DNA of 64,000 nt, taken from contig NZ_CP042427.1 of NCBI RefSeq assembly GCF_009069125.1, positions 124,001 to 188,000 on the forward strand, written 5' to 3'. The DNA is from Buchnera aphidicola (Aphis fabae) (GTDB lineage: Bacteria > Pseudomonadota > Gammaproteobacteria > Enterobacterales > Enterobacteriaceae). Below, one piece after another: positions 1 to 9,550 of the stretch. Position numbers and translations under genes: made by a program. The notes under the pieces were generated by a model. That model was not told where the DNA came from. It ran no database searches and saw nothing but the letters and a program-made list of their open reading frames with translations. The first letter of the stretch is position 1. The number at the start of each line of letters is the position of its first letter.

Positions 1-1412
1 TGTTTTTCCTGTTGTTCCCATTATATCACCTTGAGTTACAATAACTAAATCGTTATTGCATAAGAAACCTTTTTTACATAACAACATTATAGCTTCATTA
101 GCAGCTTGAACTCCATCTTTTTTACTATTAAAATAAATAGGAACCACCCCTCTATATAGAGTTGATAAGTTTAAAGTTTTTTTATGTTTAGATAAAGCAA
201 AAATAGGCAATCCAGATGTAATCCGAGAAGTCATTAAAGCTGTTTTTCCAGATTCTGTCATGGTAATAATTGCTGCAATACCATTTAAATGATTTGCTGC
301 ATACATAGCTGACATAGCAATTGCTTCTTCTATATCATTAAACTTTATATTAATACGATGCCTAGATACATTAATACTTGGTATTTTTTCAGCTCCCATA
401 CAAACTTTTGCCATATTTAGAACAGTTTCAGATGGGTATTGTCCAGAAGCAGTTTCAGCAGATAACATGACTGCATCACTTCCATCTAATACAGCGTTTG
501 CAACATCCATAACTTCTGCGCGAGTAGGTAATGGATTGAAAATCATAGATTCCATCATTTGAGTAGCAGTGATAACTACTTTATTTAATTTTCTAGCACT
601 TCTAATTAAGTTTTTTTGAATACCTACAAGCTCTGCATCTCCAATTTCTACTCCTAAATCTCCTCTAGCAATCATAATAGCATCTGAAGATAATATTATA
701 TCTTCTATAGCATTTTGAGTGCTTACAGCTTCTGCACGTTCTATTTTTGCTATAATTTTAGCTTGACTGCCAGCTTGATTTAATAAAAATCTTGCTTTTT
801 TTAAATCTTCTCCACATCTAGGAAAAGATATAGCTAAATAATCTACATCTATTTTAGAAGCAAGTATTATATCTTTTCTATCTTTTTCTGTTAAAGCATC
901 TGCTGATAATCCACCACCCAATTTATTAATACCTTTATTATTGGATAAAATACCTCCTATAAGAACTTTAGTAAATATTTCAAAATCTGTAACTTTAAAT
1001 ACTTTTAGTTGTATTTTACCATCATCTAAGAGTAAAATATCATTAATATTTAAATCGTGTGGTAATCTCTTATAATCAATGCCCACTCTTTCTTGATTTC
1101 CATCACTATCTTGTAAATTTGAATCTAATATAAAAACTGAATTTTTATAAAGTACAATACTGTTTTTTTTAAATTTAGAAATTCTGATTTTAGGTCCTTG
1201 TAAGTCACCAAGTAAAGCAATATTACAATTTAAATCTAACATTATATCTCTTGCTTTTTTTGCTCTTTTTATATGTTCATCAGGAGAACCATGAGAAAAA
1301 TTTAAACGAAGAACATTTACTCCAGCTGTAATAATTTTTTTAAGATTATTACCTTGATCAGTAGAAGGTCCTAAAGTAGCAACAATTTTAGTTCTTCTTA
1401 AACGAGTTAACA
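1..1412 (-). CDS. pykA: Pyruvate kinase, partial (C-terminal end outside window)
   Basis: Converts phosphoenolpyruvate and ADP to pyruvate and ATP, the last step of glycolysis, in the cytosol. The reading frame is open from an ATG at 1412 to the left edge and shows about 470 codons, against about 480 for E. coli PykA, so only some ten residues are missing. It opens with [17 protein letters not shown]; the substrate and metal region NFSHGS and the pyruvate kinase signature [10 protein letters not shown] around the catalytic Lys are present, followed by [10 protein letters not shown] and TATQMMESM. It is divergent from zwf across 283 bases. In E. coli hexR lies between pykA and zwf; it is absent here, and the neighbourhood favours the PykA rather than the PykF isozyme. 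Confidence 0.95.
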
Positions 1413-1695
1413 TAAAAACCTCTATTAATTTATTTAATTTCAATATTATCCAATATATTTTATATAAAACTAATTTTTCTAAAAAATATAAAAAGTATCA
1501 AGCATATATTTATATTTATTTATTATCAAAAATTAATAAAAATAGTTTTAGATTTAATATTAATATACCTGATATCAAATAAAAAATCTTAAACAATGTT
1601 TATTTTAATAGTAATTAATTTTAAAAATAGTTTATTATTTTTTTTAAATTGTTAAAACGTATAAAAATATTATATTTCAAAAAAAGAGAAAATTT

Positions 1696-3168
1696 ATGAT
1701 TACAGAAATCACTCAAGCTTGCGATTTGGTTATTTTTGGGACAAAAGGAGACTTGGCTAGAAGGAAATTATTACCTGCTTTGTATAAATTAGAAAAATTT
1801 AAAAAAATACATCCTGATACACGTATAATTGGAGCAGGTCGTGCTGATTGGACTAAAGAAGAATATATAAAAATAGTAAAAATAGCAATTAAAAAATTTT
1901 TAAAAGAAGACATTGATAACAATGTTTGGAATAAATTAAGTTTACGTTTACATTTTTTTAATATTGATGTTTATAAAGATCTTTATTTTATAAAATTAAA
2001 AAAAATATTAGATCAAACAAAAAACACAATTATTTATTATTGCGCTGTACCTCCAAGTGCTTTTAATGCTATTTTTAAAGGCTTAGGAAAAATTGGTTTA
2101 AATTTATTTCCATCAAGAATCATAATAGAAAAGCCTTTAGGTACATGTTTAAAAACATGCAAAGAAATTAATGATCAAATATCTAAATATTTTTTAGAAT
2201 CACAAATTTTCAGAATTGATCATTATTTAGGAAAGGAATCAATATTAAATCTTTTTTCTTTACGTTTTGCTAATTTATTATTTTTTAATAATTGGAATAA
2301 TCAAATTATTGATCATATTCAAATTACTGTATCTGAAGAAGTAGGTATTGAAAATAGATGGAACTACTTTGATGAAATGGGACAAACAAGAGATATGGTT
2401 CAGAATCATCTTTTACAAATATTAACTATAATTACAATGGATCAACCAAAAGATATCTCATCAGAAAATATTCGAAATGAGAAAATAAAAATTTTACGTG
2501 CTTTAAAAACTATTGATATAGAAAACATAAATAATCAAACTGTACGAGGTCAATATATTTCTGGTAATATTAACGGTAAAAAAGTACCTGCATATTTAGA
2601 AGAAAATGGTGCAAACCCAAAAAGCCAAACTGAAACATTTGTATGCATCAAAGTTGAACTTAAAAGTGATAAATGGTTTAATGTACCATTTTATTTAAGA
2701 ACAGGTAAAAGATTAGCACATAAATATTCAGAAATAGTAATTGTGTTTAAAAATATGCCGATTAACTTATTCAAAAAACATAATAATAATTTATCTCAAA
2801 ATAAATTAATTATACGATTAGAGCCTAATGAAAGTATTAAAATAGATTTTTTAAAAAAAATATCAGGACTAAATGAAATATATGAATTAACAAATAATAG
2901 AATTGAATCAAATTCTTCTATCAAAAAAACTCACAACCAAATTGATGCTTATGAAAGACTTTTATTAGAAAGCATGAAAGGAGTACAATCTTTATTTGTA
3001 TGTCGTGAAGAAACAGAAGAAGCATGGAAATGGATTGACCCAATTATAGACGCTTGGAAAAAAACTAAAAAAAATAGTCTTCAATTATATGCTGCAGGTA
3101 CATGGGGGCCAAAAAATTCAGATAAAATAATTAGAAAAGATGGAAGAAATTGGCATAAATTTGATTAA
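1696..3168 (+). CDS. zwf: Glucose-6-phosphate 1-dehydrogenase
   Basis: Oxidises glucose-6-phosphate to 6-phosphogluconolactone with NADP, the entry to the oxidative pentose phosphate path and a main NADPH source. The protein has 490 residues (E. coli about 491). The N-terminal nucleotide-binding motif FGTKGDLARRKL is at residues 14-25, and the active-site signature RIDHYLGKE, with the catalytic His, is near residues 173-181. The C-terminal NADP-binding beta-sheet domain is complete up to AAGTWGP. The ATG at 1696 is preceded by a purine-rich AAAAAGAGAAAA. A TTGTTA/TATATT pair at 1649-1676 could be its promoter, but the gap is so AT-rich that this is weak. Confidence 0.97.
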   Translation: MITEITQACDLVIFGTKGDLARRKLLPALYKLEKFKKIHPDTRIIGAGRADWTKEEYIKIVKIAIKKFLKEDIDNNVWNKLSLRLHFFNIDVYKDLYFIKLKKILDQTKNTIIYYCAVPPSAFNAIFKGLGKIGLNLFPSRIIIEKPLGTCLKTCKEINDQISKYFLESQIFRIDHYLGKESILNLFSLRFANLLFFNNWNNQIIDHIQITVSEEVGIENRWNYFDEMGQTRDMVQNHLLQILTIITMDQPKDISSENIRNEKIKILRALKTIDIENINNQTVRGQYISGNINGKKVPAYLEENGANPKSQTETFVCIKVELKSDKWFNVPFYLRTGKRLAHKYSEIVIVFKNMPINLFKKHNNNLSQNKLIIRLEPNESIKIDFLKKISGLNEIYELTNNRIESNSSIKKTHNQIDAYERLLLESMKGVQSLFVCREETEEAWKWIDPIIDAWKKTKKNSLQLYAAGTWGPKNSDKIIRKDGRNWHKFD

Positions 3169-3343
3169 AAATACAATTAATTCATCTATCTTGACTTTTT
3201 TAAGAAAACTATGTTAGGTTTAAAATATTTTTTAAATATTTAATTTAAATTTGCATTTAAACTTAAATTATTTATATAACTATTATTTTTTAAATTAATT
3301 TCAAAAAATACTATTTTGCCTGAATTGAGGAAAATAATATCTT

Positions 3344-4213
3344 ATGATACGTATTATTCTTTTCTTATTAACTAACTTAGCGGTTACATCAACATTTGCT
3401 CTCATTCTTGCGATAACAGGAATTAATTCTGAAAGCATTTATGGTATATTAATTATTTCTGGTTTATTTGGTTTTAGTGGTTCGCTTGTATCACTTCTTA
3501 TATCTAAATGGATTGCATTACGTTCAGTAAACGGTAGAGTAATTAAATCTCCTAGTAATGATACAGAAAAATGGCTAATTGAAACCATACGAAAACAAGC
3601 AATAAAAAAAGGAATAAAAACACCTCAAATTGCAACATATGATGCTGTTGGTATTAATGCATTTGCAACAGGTCCTCGACGTAATTCAGCATTAATTGCA
3701 GTATCTTCAGGGTTACTAGAAAACATGACTCGAAATGAAGCAGAAGCAGTTCTTGGACATGAAATCAGTCATATTGCTAATGGTGATATGATTACCATGA
3801 GTTTAATACAAGGAGTAGTGAATACCTTTGTTATTTTTATATCTCGTATTATTTCACAAATATTAAATAATACATTCTTAAGTAATAATGATGAAAATGA
3901 AAAAAATTCATTTTTTTTATTTATAATTTCAACAATATTAGAAATAACATTTGGCATGTTTGCAAGTGTTATAACTATGTGGTTTTCTAGGCATCGAGAA
4001 TTTTACGCTGATGCTAGTTCTGCGAAATTAGTTGGTCGTGAAAAAATGATTGCTGCATTAAATAAATTAAAATCAAGTTATGAACCACAAGAATCTGATA
4101 GCATTATTGCGTTTTGTATTAATGGAAAATCTAAATCAACTGTTGAATTGTTTGCTTCGCATCCTTCTGTAGATAAAAGAATACAAGCTTTAAATAGTGG
4201 AAAATACATGTAA
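3344..4213 (+). CDS. htpX: Membrane zinc metalloprotease HtpX
   Basis: Inner-membrane zinc protease (peptidase family M48) that, in E. coli, cooperates with FtsH in degrading damaged membrane proteins. The 289-residue protein has two N-terminal hydrophobic segments, then the HEISH zinc motif (HExxH, His near residue 139) followed by IANGD, two more membrane segments, and EFYAD with the third zinc ligand Glu near residue 219. Length and residue positions match E. coli HtpX (about 293, His139/His143/Glu222). It stands alone between zwf and cspC. A hairpin at 4232-4265 follows the stop. A heat-shock-like promoter 130 bases upstream is discussed under findings. Confidence 0.95.
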   Translation: MIRIILFLLTNLAVTSTFALILAITGINSESIYGILIISGLFGFSGSLVSLLISKWIALRSVNGRVIKSPSNDTEKWLIETIRKQAIKKGIKTPQIATYDAVGINAFATGPRRNSALIAVSSGLLENMTRNEAEAVLGHEISHIANGDMITMSLIQGVVNTFVIFISRIISQILNNTFLSNNDENEKNSFFLFIISTILEITFGMFASVITMWFSRHREFYADASSAKLVGREKMIAALNKLKSSYEPQESDSIIAFCINGKSKSTVELFASHPSVDKRIQALNSGKYM

Positions 4214-4231
4214 AATAAATCGAATAAAAAA

Positions 4232-4265
4232 TTTCTCTTAGTAGAAATATATCTATTAAGAGAAA
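4232..4265 (+). terminator. Stem-loop downstream of htpX
   Basis: Perfect 9-bp stem TTTCTCTTA / TAAGAGAAA with a 16-base loop, 18 bases after the htpX stop. The following bases are AT-rich but not a clean T run, so it may be a weak terminator or an RNA 3'-end protector. Confidence 0.5.
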
Positions 4266-4304
4266 ATATTCAATAAAATTTATCTTTTTTAGATTTTTTT
4301 AAGC

Positions 4305-4333
4305 TTGTTTTTTTATATAAAAACGTTTATAAT
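4305..4333 (+). promoter_or_regulatory. Candidate sigma-70 promoter of cspC
   Basis: TTGTTT at 4305-4310 and a perfect TATAAT at 4328-4333, separated by exactly 17 bases. The start would fall near 4340 and leave a leader of about 180 bases before cspC. High A+T raises the chance-match rate, but spacing and position fit well. Confidence 0.5.
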
Positions 4334-4522
4334 CATTAGGAAAAAAAAATTATAGTTGAAAAAAGCAACAATTCTGTTTATGCATGGCATTTTAAAATTA
4401 AAAAATTTTAGAGTAGAAGACGTTAAAAACTTTTCTTAAAAAATCTTAAATTCATGCCTCATGCAGTAATGTTTCTAATTTCTGAACATAATCAAAAAAT
4501 TAATAATTTCAAAGGAAAAAAA

Positions 4523-4732
4523 ATGAGTAAGATTAAAGGTCAAGTTAAGTGGTTTAACGAATCTAAAGGTTTTGGTTTTATTACGCCATCAAATGGAACT
4601 AAAGATGTTTTTGTGCATTTTTCATCTATTCAAGGAAATGGTTTTAAAACACTATCAGAAGGACAAAATGTTGAATTTGAAATTCAAGATGGACAAAAAG
4701 GTCCTTCTGCTATTAACGTATGTTCTATATAA
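4523..4732 (+). CDS. cspC: Cold-shock-like RNA chaperone CspC
   Basis: Small single-stranded RNA and DNA-binding protein of the cold-shock domain family. The 69 residues form one five-stranded OB fold with the RNP1 motif KGFGFI at 15-20 and RNP2 VFVHF at 29-33. The ATG at 4523 was chosen because it follows AAAGGAAAAAA and gives the exact family length; the frame stays open to 4454 but those 23 upstream residues match no Csp. The sequence [19 protein letters not shown] is closest to CspC/CspE among the E. coli paralogues. A strong terminator follows at 4762. Confidence 0.93.
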   Translation: MSKIKGQVKWFNESKGFGFITPSNGTKDVFVHFSSIQGNGFKTLSEGQNVEFEIQDGQKGPSAINVCSI

Positions 4733-4761
4733 AAAAAATAAATAAAATCTTTTATACAAGA

Positions 4762-4791
4762 CCTCTGCTAAAAATCAGAGGGCTTATTTTC
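4762..4791 (+). terminator. Rho-independent terminator of cspC
   Basis: Stem CCTCTG (4762-4767) / CAGAGG (4776-4781) with an 8-base loop, followed by GCTTATTTTCT. It is GC-rich relative to its surroundings and sits 30 bases after the cspC stop. Confidence 0.75.
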
Positions 4792-5023
4792 TAAATATAA
4801 ATTTTCTAATAATTAAAAACTATCAAATAATCAATAGTCCGTAAATTAAATTATTTCAGTATATAATATTTTAACTTTGCAGATAAATTCTCTCAAAATC
4901 TGTTTATTCAAACATATGATCTAGTTATATCTAAATGATTTTTTAATCTTCTTAAAAATAAAACATGTAATATTAATATATTAAATACTACGCTGTCCTA
5001 TTTTTTTCTACGGAGTTTTTCTG

Positions 5024-6577
5024 ATGGATTTTTTTTTAGAACCGTCAACTTGGGCCGGCTTATTAACACTAGTTGTTTTAGAAGTAGTGCTAGGAATTGA
5101 TAATTTAATTTTTGTAGCAATTTTATCAGAAAAATTACCACCCAATCAAAGAGATAAAGCACGTTTGATTGGTTTAGGGTTTGCATTGATAATGAGATTG
5201 GGATTATTGTCACTAATATCTTGGGTTGTAACATTAACTTCTCCGATTATTAATAATAGATTTTTTGCCTTATCAGTTCGTGATTTAATTTTACTTATCG
5301 GCGGGTTATTCTTGTTGTTTAAAGCTACAATTGAACTTCATGAACGATTAGAAAATGAAGATCATGAAAACACAGAAAATAAAAATTATGCTGGATTTTG
5401 GGCTGTAGTTATTCAAATTGTTGTACTAGATGCAGTTTTTTCATTAGATGCTATTATTACAGCAGTGGGAATGGTTAATCAATTATTAATTATGATGATT
5501 GCAGTTATATTAGCTACAATACTTATGTTATTAGCTTCAAAAGCATTAACGAATTTTATTAATTTACATCAAACTGTTGTAGTTTTATGTCTTAGTTTTT
5601 TATTAATGATTGGTTTTAGTTTAGTTGCAGAAGCATTAAAATTTTCTATCCCAAAAGGATATTTATATGCAGCTATAGGATTTTCAATTTTAATTGAAAT
5701 ATTCAATCAAATAGCTCGACATAACTTTATGAAAAATCAATCTAGGAAACCCATGAGACAAAGAGCTGCTGAAGCAATTTTACGATTAATGATAAGAGAA
5801 AAAAATCAAAACAAAAATAATCAAAAAGCACAATTAGATAATAATGAAAAAACATCTATTGTTCCTTCATTAGAAACAGAAATGTTTAAAGATGAAGAAA
5901 AGTATATGATTAATGGAGTACTTACGTTAGCAGGACGATCAATTAAAAGTATTATGACACCAAGAAGTAATATATCTTGGGTTAATACAGAAAAAAATAC
6001 CAACGAAATTCGAACTCAATTACTAGATACACCTCACAGTTTATTTCCAGTTTGTAAAGGTGAATTAGATGAAATTATTGGTATTGTACGTGCTAAAGAA
6101 TTATTAGTAGCTATTGAAAAAAATATAGATGTTTATAAGTTTGCTGCCCAAATACCACCTATAATTATACCTGATACTCTTGATCCTATAAATCTTCTAG
6201 GTGTACTTCGTCGTGCTCAAGGAAGTTTTGTAATCGTTAGTAATGAATTCGGTGTAGTACAAGGTTTAATTACTCCATTAGATGTTTTAGAAGCCATAGC
6301 TGGAGAGTTTCCAGATGCTGATGAAACACCAGATATTATAAAAGAACAGAACAGCTGGTTGGTCAAAGGAGAAACAGATTTACATTCGTTACAACAACTA
6401 CTAAATACAAAAGAACTTATTCAAGAAGACGATTGTGCTTCTTTAGGAGGATTGCTAATAGCTCAAAACGGCCAATTACCTATCCCCGGAGAAATAATTA
6501 ATATTAATTCTTTTGCTTTTCATATTGTTAAAGCAACAGAATATCGTATTGATTTAGTTAGAATTATTAAACATTAA
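5024..6577 (+). CDS. yoaE: TerC-family inner-membrane protein with CBS and CorC/HlyC domains
   Basis: The 517 residues match E. coli YoaE (about 518). Residues 1 to about 230 form a TerC-type membrane domain with seven or so hydrophobic segments and acidic residues inside the membrane ([26 protein letters not shown]). A cytosolic linker, a pair of CBS domains (about 290-410) and a C-terminal CorC/HlyC transporter-associated domain follow. TerC relatives are linked to metal-ion export, Mn in particular, but the substrate of YoaE itself is not settled. The ATG at 5024 follows TACGGAG. No recognisable riboswitch was seen in the 291-base gap before it. Confidence 0.9.
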   Translation: MDFFLEPSTWAGLLTLVVLEVVLGIDNLIFVAILSEKLPPNQRDKARLIGLGFALIMRLGLLSLISWVVTLTSPIINNRFFALSVRDLILLIGGLFLLFKATIELHERLENEDHENTENKNYAGFWAVVIQIVVLDAVFSLDAIITAVGMVNQLLIMMIAVILATILMLLASKALTNFINLHQTVVVLCLSFLLMIGFSLVAEALKFSIPKGYLYAAIGFSILIEIFNQIARHNFMKNQSRKPMRQRAAEAILRLMIREKNQNKNNQKAQLDNNEKTSIVPSLETEMFKDEEKYMINGVLTLAGRSIKSIMTPRSNISWVNTEKNTNEIRTQLLDTPHSLFPVCKGELDEIIGIVRAKELLVAIEKNIDVYKFAAQIPPIIIPDTLDPINLLGVLRRAQGSFVIVSNEFGVVQGLITPLDVLEAIAGEFPDADETPDIIKEQNSWLVKGETDLHSLQQLLNTKELIQEDDCASLGGLLIAQNGQLPIPGEIININSFAFHIVKATEYRIDLVRIIKH

Positions 6578-6671
6578 AATATTAATGATATTAAAAAATC
6601 AAAATTATTGTATTTTTTAAAAAATAAATTTTCTATTATAAAATAAATGAGTTTTGAATATTGAGAAAAGC

Positions 6672-7337
6672 ATGTCTAATATAATTTTAGCAATTGATAC
6701 TTCAATTAATTATTGCTCAGTAGCTATATATAAAAAAAAAAATATATATACATTATCAGATAAATGCAATAAAGAACATACTATAAAAATATTACCAATG
6801 ATTCATAAAATATTATTAATTTCGAATATAAAGCTTACAGAAATTAATTATATAGCTTTTTCAAAAGGACCAGGTAATTTTACTGGAATACGAATTTCGA
6901 CAGGTATTGCACAAAGTTTATCTTTAAGTTTAAAAATTCCTATTTTAGGAATTTCAACTTTATCCGTTATAGCTGAAAAAGCGTGGAGAAAATATAATCA
7001 AAAAAAAATACTAATTGCTATTCATGCTAAAACTGATAAGGTATATTGGGCTAAATATACTAGAGATAAAAAATTATTATGGATTGGAGAAAAAACAGAA
7101 TCTTTGCTTAATTTTGATGAAATTAAAAAAAAAATCAAATATTTTAATAATGATTGGTTACTTGTTGGTGATGGATGGGAAAAAATGAAATGCAAAGATT
7201 TTGTAAAATTTAAAAAAATAAAAGTTATATCACCTAATGCAAAAGATATTATCCCATTTTCTTTATTTAATATAAAAAACAAAAACTTCTTACATGCTAC
7301 TGAAGTAGTTCCTAATTATTTAAATAATATTTTTTAA
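6672..7337 (+). CDS. tsaB: tRNA threonylcarbamoyladenosine (t6A) biosynthesis protein TsaB
   Basis: TsaB dimerises with TsaD and, with TsaE and TsaC, makes t6A37 in ANN-decoding tRNAs. The protein has an actin-like ASKHA fold. The start ILAIDTSINYCSVAIY and the motif SKGPGNFTGIRISTGIAQ are diagnostic. I start it at the ATG at 6672, giving 221 residues (E. coli about 231); an in-frame TTG at 6654 would add six residues outside the family alignment. Two long A runs lie in the coding sequence: 11 A at 6732-6742 and 10 A at 7125-7134. It ends 25 bases before a hairpin shared with the convergent min operon. Confidence 0.92.
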   Translation: MSNIILAIDTSINYCSVAIYKKKNIYTLSDKCNKEHTIKILPMIHKILLISNIKLTEINYIAFSKGPGNFTGIRISTGIAQSLSLSLKIPILGISTLSVIAEKAWRKYNQKKILIAIHAKTDKVYWAKYTRDKKLLWIGEKTESLLNFDEIKKKIKYFNNDWLLVGDGWEKMKCKDFVKFKKIKVISPNAKDIIPFSLFNIKNKNFLHATEVVPNYLNNIF

Positions 7338-7362
7338 ATACACATATTTCAATATAAAAATG

Positions 7363-7397
7363 TCAATACTGAAATACTAAATATACTTCAGTATTGA
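7363..7397. terminator. Bidirectional hairpin between tsaB and minE
   Basis: Perfect 11-bp stem TCAATACTGAA (7363-7373) / TTCAGTATTGA (7387-7397) with a 13-base loop. It lies between two convergent genes and can serve both strands. Confidence 0.65.
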
Positions 7398-7468
7398 TCT
7401 AATTATTATATTTAATATAGATTAAATTTGATAAATTATTTTAATTTTTATATAATTGTTATAAATTG

Positions 7469-7720
7469 TCAATCCGGTAAAACAACATTCAACTCTAATA
7501 TAGAAATTTCTTCATTTTTTTGTTCTAACTGTATTGTGACCATATTAGGTTCTATGTTTACATATTTACAAATTACAGAAAGTATTTCACGTTTTAATTG
7601 TGGAAAATAATCTGGTTCATTTTGAAATTTTCTTCGTTCTGCAACAATAATTTGCAATCTTTCTTTAGCTACGTGAGCAGTGTTTTTGTTCCGGGATAAA
7701 AAAAAATCTAATAAAGCCAT
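7469..7720 (-). CDS. minE: Cell division topological specificity factor MinE
   Basis: MinE stimulates MinD ATPase and drives pole-to-pole oscillation so that MinCD blocks division only away from mid-cell. The 83 residues (E. coli about 88) start with [21 protein letters not shown], trimmed here to the amphipathic membrane-binding and anti-MinCD helix, and continue with the C-terminal dimerisation domain. It begins 2 bases after the minD stop on the same strand, so the two are translationally linked in a minC-minD-minE operon. Confidence 0.95.
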   Translation of the reverse strand: MALLDFFLSRNKNTAHVAKERLQIIVAERRKFQNEPDYFPQLKREILSVICKYVNIEPNMVTIQLEQKNEEISILELNVVLPD

Positions 7721-7722
7721 AT

Positions 7723-8535
7723 CTATCTCCCGAATAAACGTCGTAAAAAACTTCTTTTTTCTTCTTCAATAAAACGAAATTTATGATATTCACCTAGCAA
7801 TCTGTTTACTGTATCAAAATAAGCATGTCCTGCATTAGAATTGTTATCTAAAATCACAGATTCTCCTTGATTTGATGCTCTTAACACAGAAGTATCTTCA
7901 GGAATTACACCAATAATTGGTATACGAAGTATATCTAATACATCATTCATACTTAACATTTCACCGTTTTTAACTCGTGTTGGATTATAACGTGTCAATA
8001 AAAGGTACTCCTTAATAGGAGTATTATTCTGTTCGGATCTTTTTGATTTAGATGATATAATTCCTAATATTCGATCGGAATCACGAACTGAAGAAACTTC
8101 TGGATTTGCAGTAATAATAGCTTCATCTGCAAAATATAATGATAAAATAGCTCCTTTCTCAATCCCGGCAGGTGAATCACAAATGATAAAATCGAAATCC
8201 ATTTTAATTAACTCATTTAAAACTTTTTCAACTCCTAAATATGTTAAAGCATCTTTATCTCGAGTTTGAGATGCTGGTAAAATAAATAAATTTTTTGTTT
8301 TTTTATCTTTAATTAAAGCTTGATTAATTTTTGCCTCACCTTGAATAACATTAACAAAGTCATATACTACTCTACGTTCGCATCCCATAATTAAATCTAA
8401 ATTTCTTAAACCTATATCAAAATCTATAACAACAGTTTTTTTCCCTTTTTTTGCCAAACCAGTAGCAATAGCAGCACTTGAAGTAGTTTTACCTACACCT
8501 CCTTTCCCTGAAGTAACTACAATAATCCGTGTCAT
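7723..8535 (-). CDS. minD: Septum site-determining ATPase MinD
   Basis: Membrane-associated ATPase of the ParA/MinD family that recruits MinC and is discharged by MinE. The 270 residues equal the E. coli length. The deviant Walker A motif is GKGGVGKTT at residues 10-18, the switch region is [11 protein letters not shown], and ICDSPAGIE is the Walker B region. The C-terminal amphipathic membrane-targeting helix [13 protein letters not shown] is intact. It sits between minC (23-base gap) and minE (2-base gap). Confidence 0.97.
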   Translation of the reverse strand: MTRIIVVTSGKGGVGKTTSSAAIATGLAKKGKKTVVIDFDIGLRNLDLIMGCERRVVYDFVNVIQGEAKINQALIKDKKTKNLFILPASQTRDKDALTYLGVEKVLNELIKMDFDFIICDSPAGIEKGAILSLYFADEAIITANPEVSSVRDSDRILGIISSKSKRSEQNNTPIKEYLLLTRYNPTRVKNGEMLSMNDVLDILRIPIIGVIPEDTSVLRASNQGESVILDNNSNAGHAYFDTVNRLLGEYHKFRFIEEEKRSFLRRLFGR

Positions 8536-8558
8536 ATAAAAAGTTCCTAAAAATACAC

Positions 8559-9299
8559 TTAACTAAGAGAATTTATAGTTAAAACTTTATTACTTAAATA
8601 AATTTGAGCTGATTTTCCAATAAATTTTAATGGTATTTGATCTGATAACCAGTATTCACCAGATATTGATAATAATTCAGCAAATAATGTTGTACAAAAT
8701 ATATTGCTTGTAATATCTCCATTAGCGCCTGCAAGTACTCTACCTCGTACTGATCCATAAATATGAATATTTCCATCAGCAACTAATTCAGCTCCAGCAC
8801 TCACATTATTTGTGACTATTAAATCAGAATATTTAGCATATATTTTTTGACCTGAACGAACAGGTGTGTTTATAATATGTGTTTTTTCTGTCTTTTTTGT
8901 TATTCTTGTATTAATTGTATTTTCAAAATTATGTTTTTTATAAAAAAAACTAATGTTTTTATTGATATTATTTTCTGTATTTTCTGTTGTTTTTCCTTCT
9001 AATAAAACAGGTAAACCTGAATCAATAATAATTTTTTTAAGATATTTGTCTTTACAACCAGTTACACCTACAATAAAAAAACTGTGTGAAATAACAACTT
9101 CTTGTATTTTTCTCCAATTTGTTTGATTTAATGATAAATGTGATACATTAAGAATAATAGGTGCATTTTTAAAAAATTGAGGATATTCTTGAATTTTTTT
9201 ATATAATGACTTATTAATTAAATCTATATTATTACTCTTTAGGTATAATACTAATAATGTGAAATTACTACCTTTTATTTCAATAGACGTTTTTTGCAT
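8559..9299 (-). CDS. minC: Septum site-determining protein MinC
   Basis: Inhibitor of FtsZ ring assembly, activated by MinD. There are 246 residues (E. coli about 231). The N-terminal FtsZ-inhibiting domain (1-105) and the C-terminal beta-helix domain (about 145-246, VRSGQKIYAKYSDLIVTNNV then VSAGAELVADGNIHIYGSVRG) are both recognisable. The linker between them is longer and Asn/Lys-rich, which explains the extra length. It is the first gene of minC-minD-minE. Upstream is a 251-base AT-rich gap shared with the divergent rsmC, in which I see no convincing site. Confidence 0.93.
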   Translation of the reverse strand: MQKTSIEIKGSNFTLLVLYLKSNNIDLINKSLYKKIQEYPQFFKNAPIILNVSHLSLNQTNWRKIQEVVISHSFFIVGVTGCKDKYLKKIIIDSGLPVLLEGKTTENTENNINKNISFFYKKHNFENTINTRITKKTEKTHIINTPVRSGQKIYAKYSDLIVTNNVSAGAELVADGNIHIYGSVRGRVLAGANGDITSNIFCTTLFAELLSISGEYWLSDQIPLKFIGKSAQIYLSNKVLTINSLS

Positions 9300-9550
9300 A
9301 TATATTGCTCAATAATTTATATTTATATGCATATTAAATGTACATGTATTATTTTTAAAAACTAATTAATAATGGATTTAATTAAATTATAATATAAATA
9401 TCATTTGATAACAATTTCTATTTTTTAGAGTTTTTAGATAATTCAAAATATTTAAATACAATTAATATCATACAAAATTTATATCAATTCTATAAGTTAA
9501 TAAAAAATATTAAATATTTTAATATAAACTTTATAAGGAAAATTAAAATC

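Larger units (their letters stand above)
4214..4522 (+). promoter_or_regulatory. cspC leader region with a long-range helix
   Basis: This 309-base stretch holds no gene. After the htpX hairpin and the candidate cspC promoter comes a structured leader. The ten bases TGCATGGCAT at 4381-4390 pair with 4454-4465 (ATGC, a two-base CT bulge, CATGCA). They enclose a local hairpin of 7 bp at 4393-4399 / 4404-4410. Cold-shock genes of the cspA family commonly have long structured leaders that respond to temperature; applying that here is inference. The ribosome-binding site AAAGGAAAA lies outside the helix, just before the start at 4523. Confidence 0.45.

Noticed and set aside
4454..4522. Upstream ATG extending CspC by 23 residues
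   Set aside because: The extension matches no cold-shock protein, and the ATG at 4523 has the ribosome-binding site and gives the exact family length. The bases are better explained as leader structure.
7428..7610. 60-residue plus-strand frame opposite minE
   Set aside because: It lies antisense to a clear minE gene and has no recognisable product.
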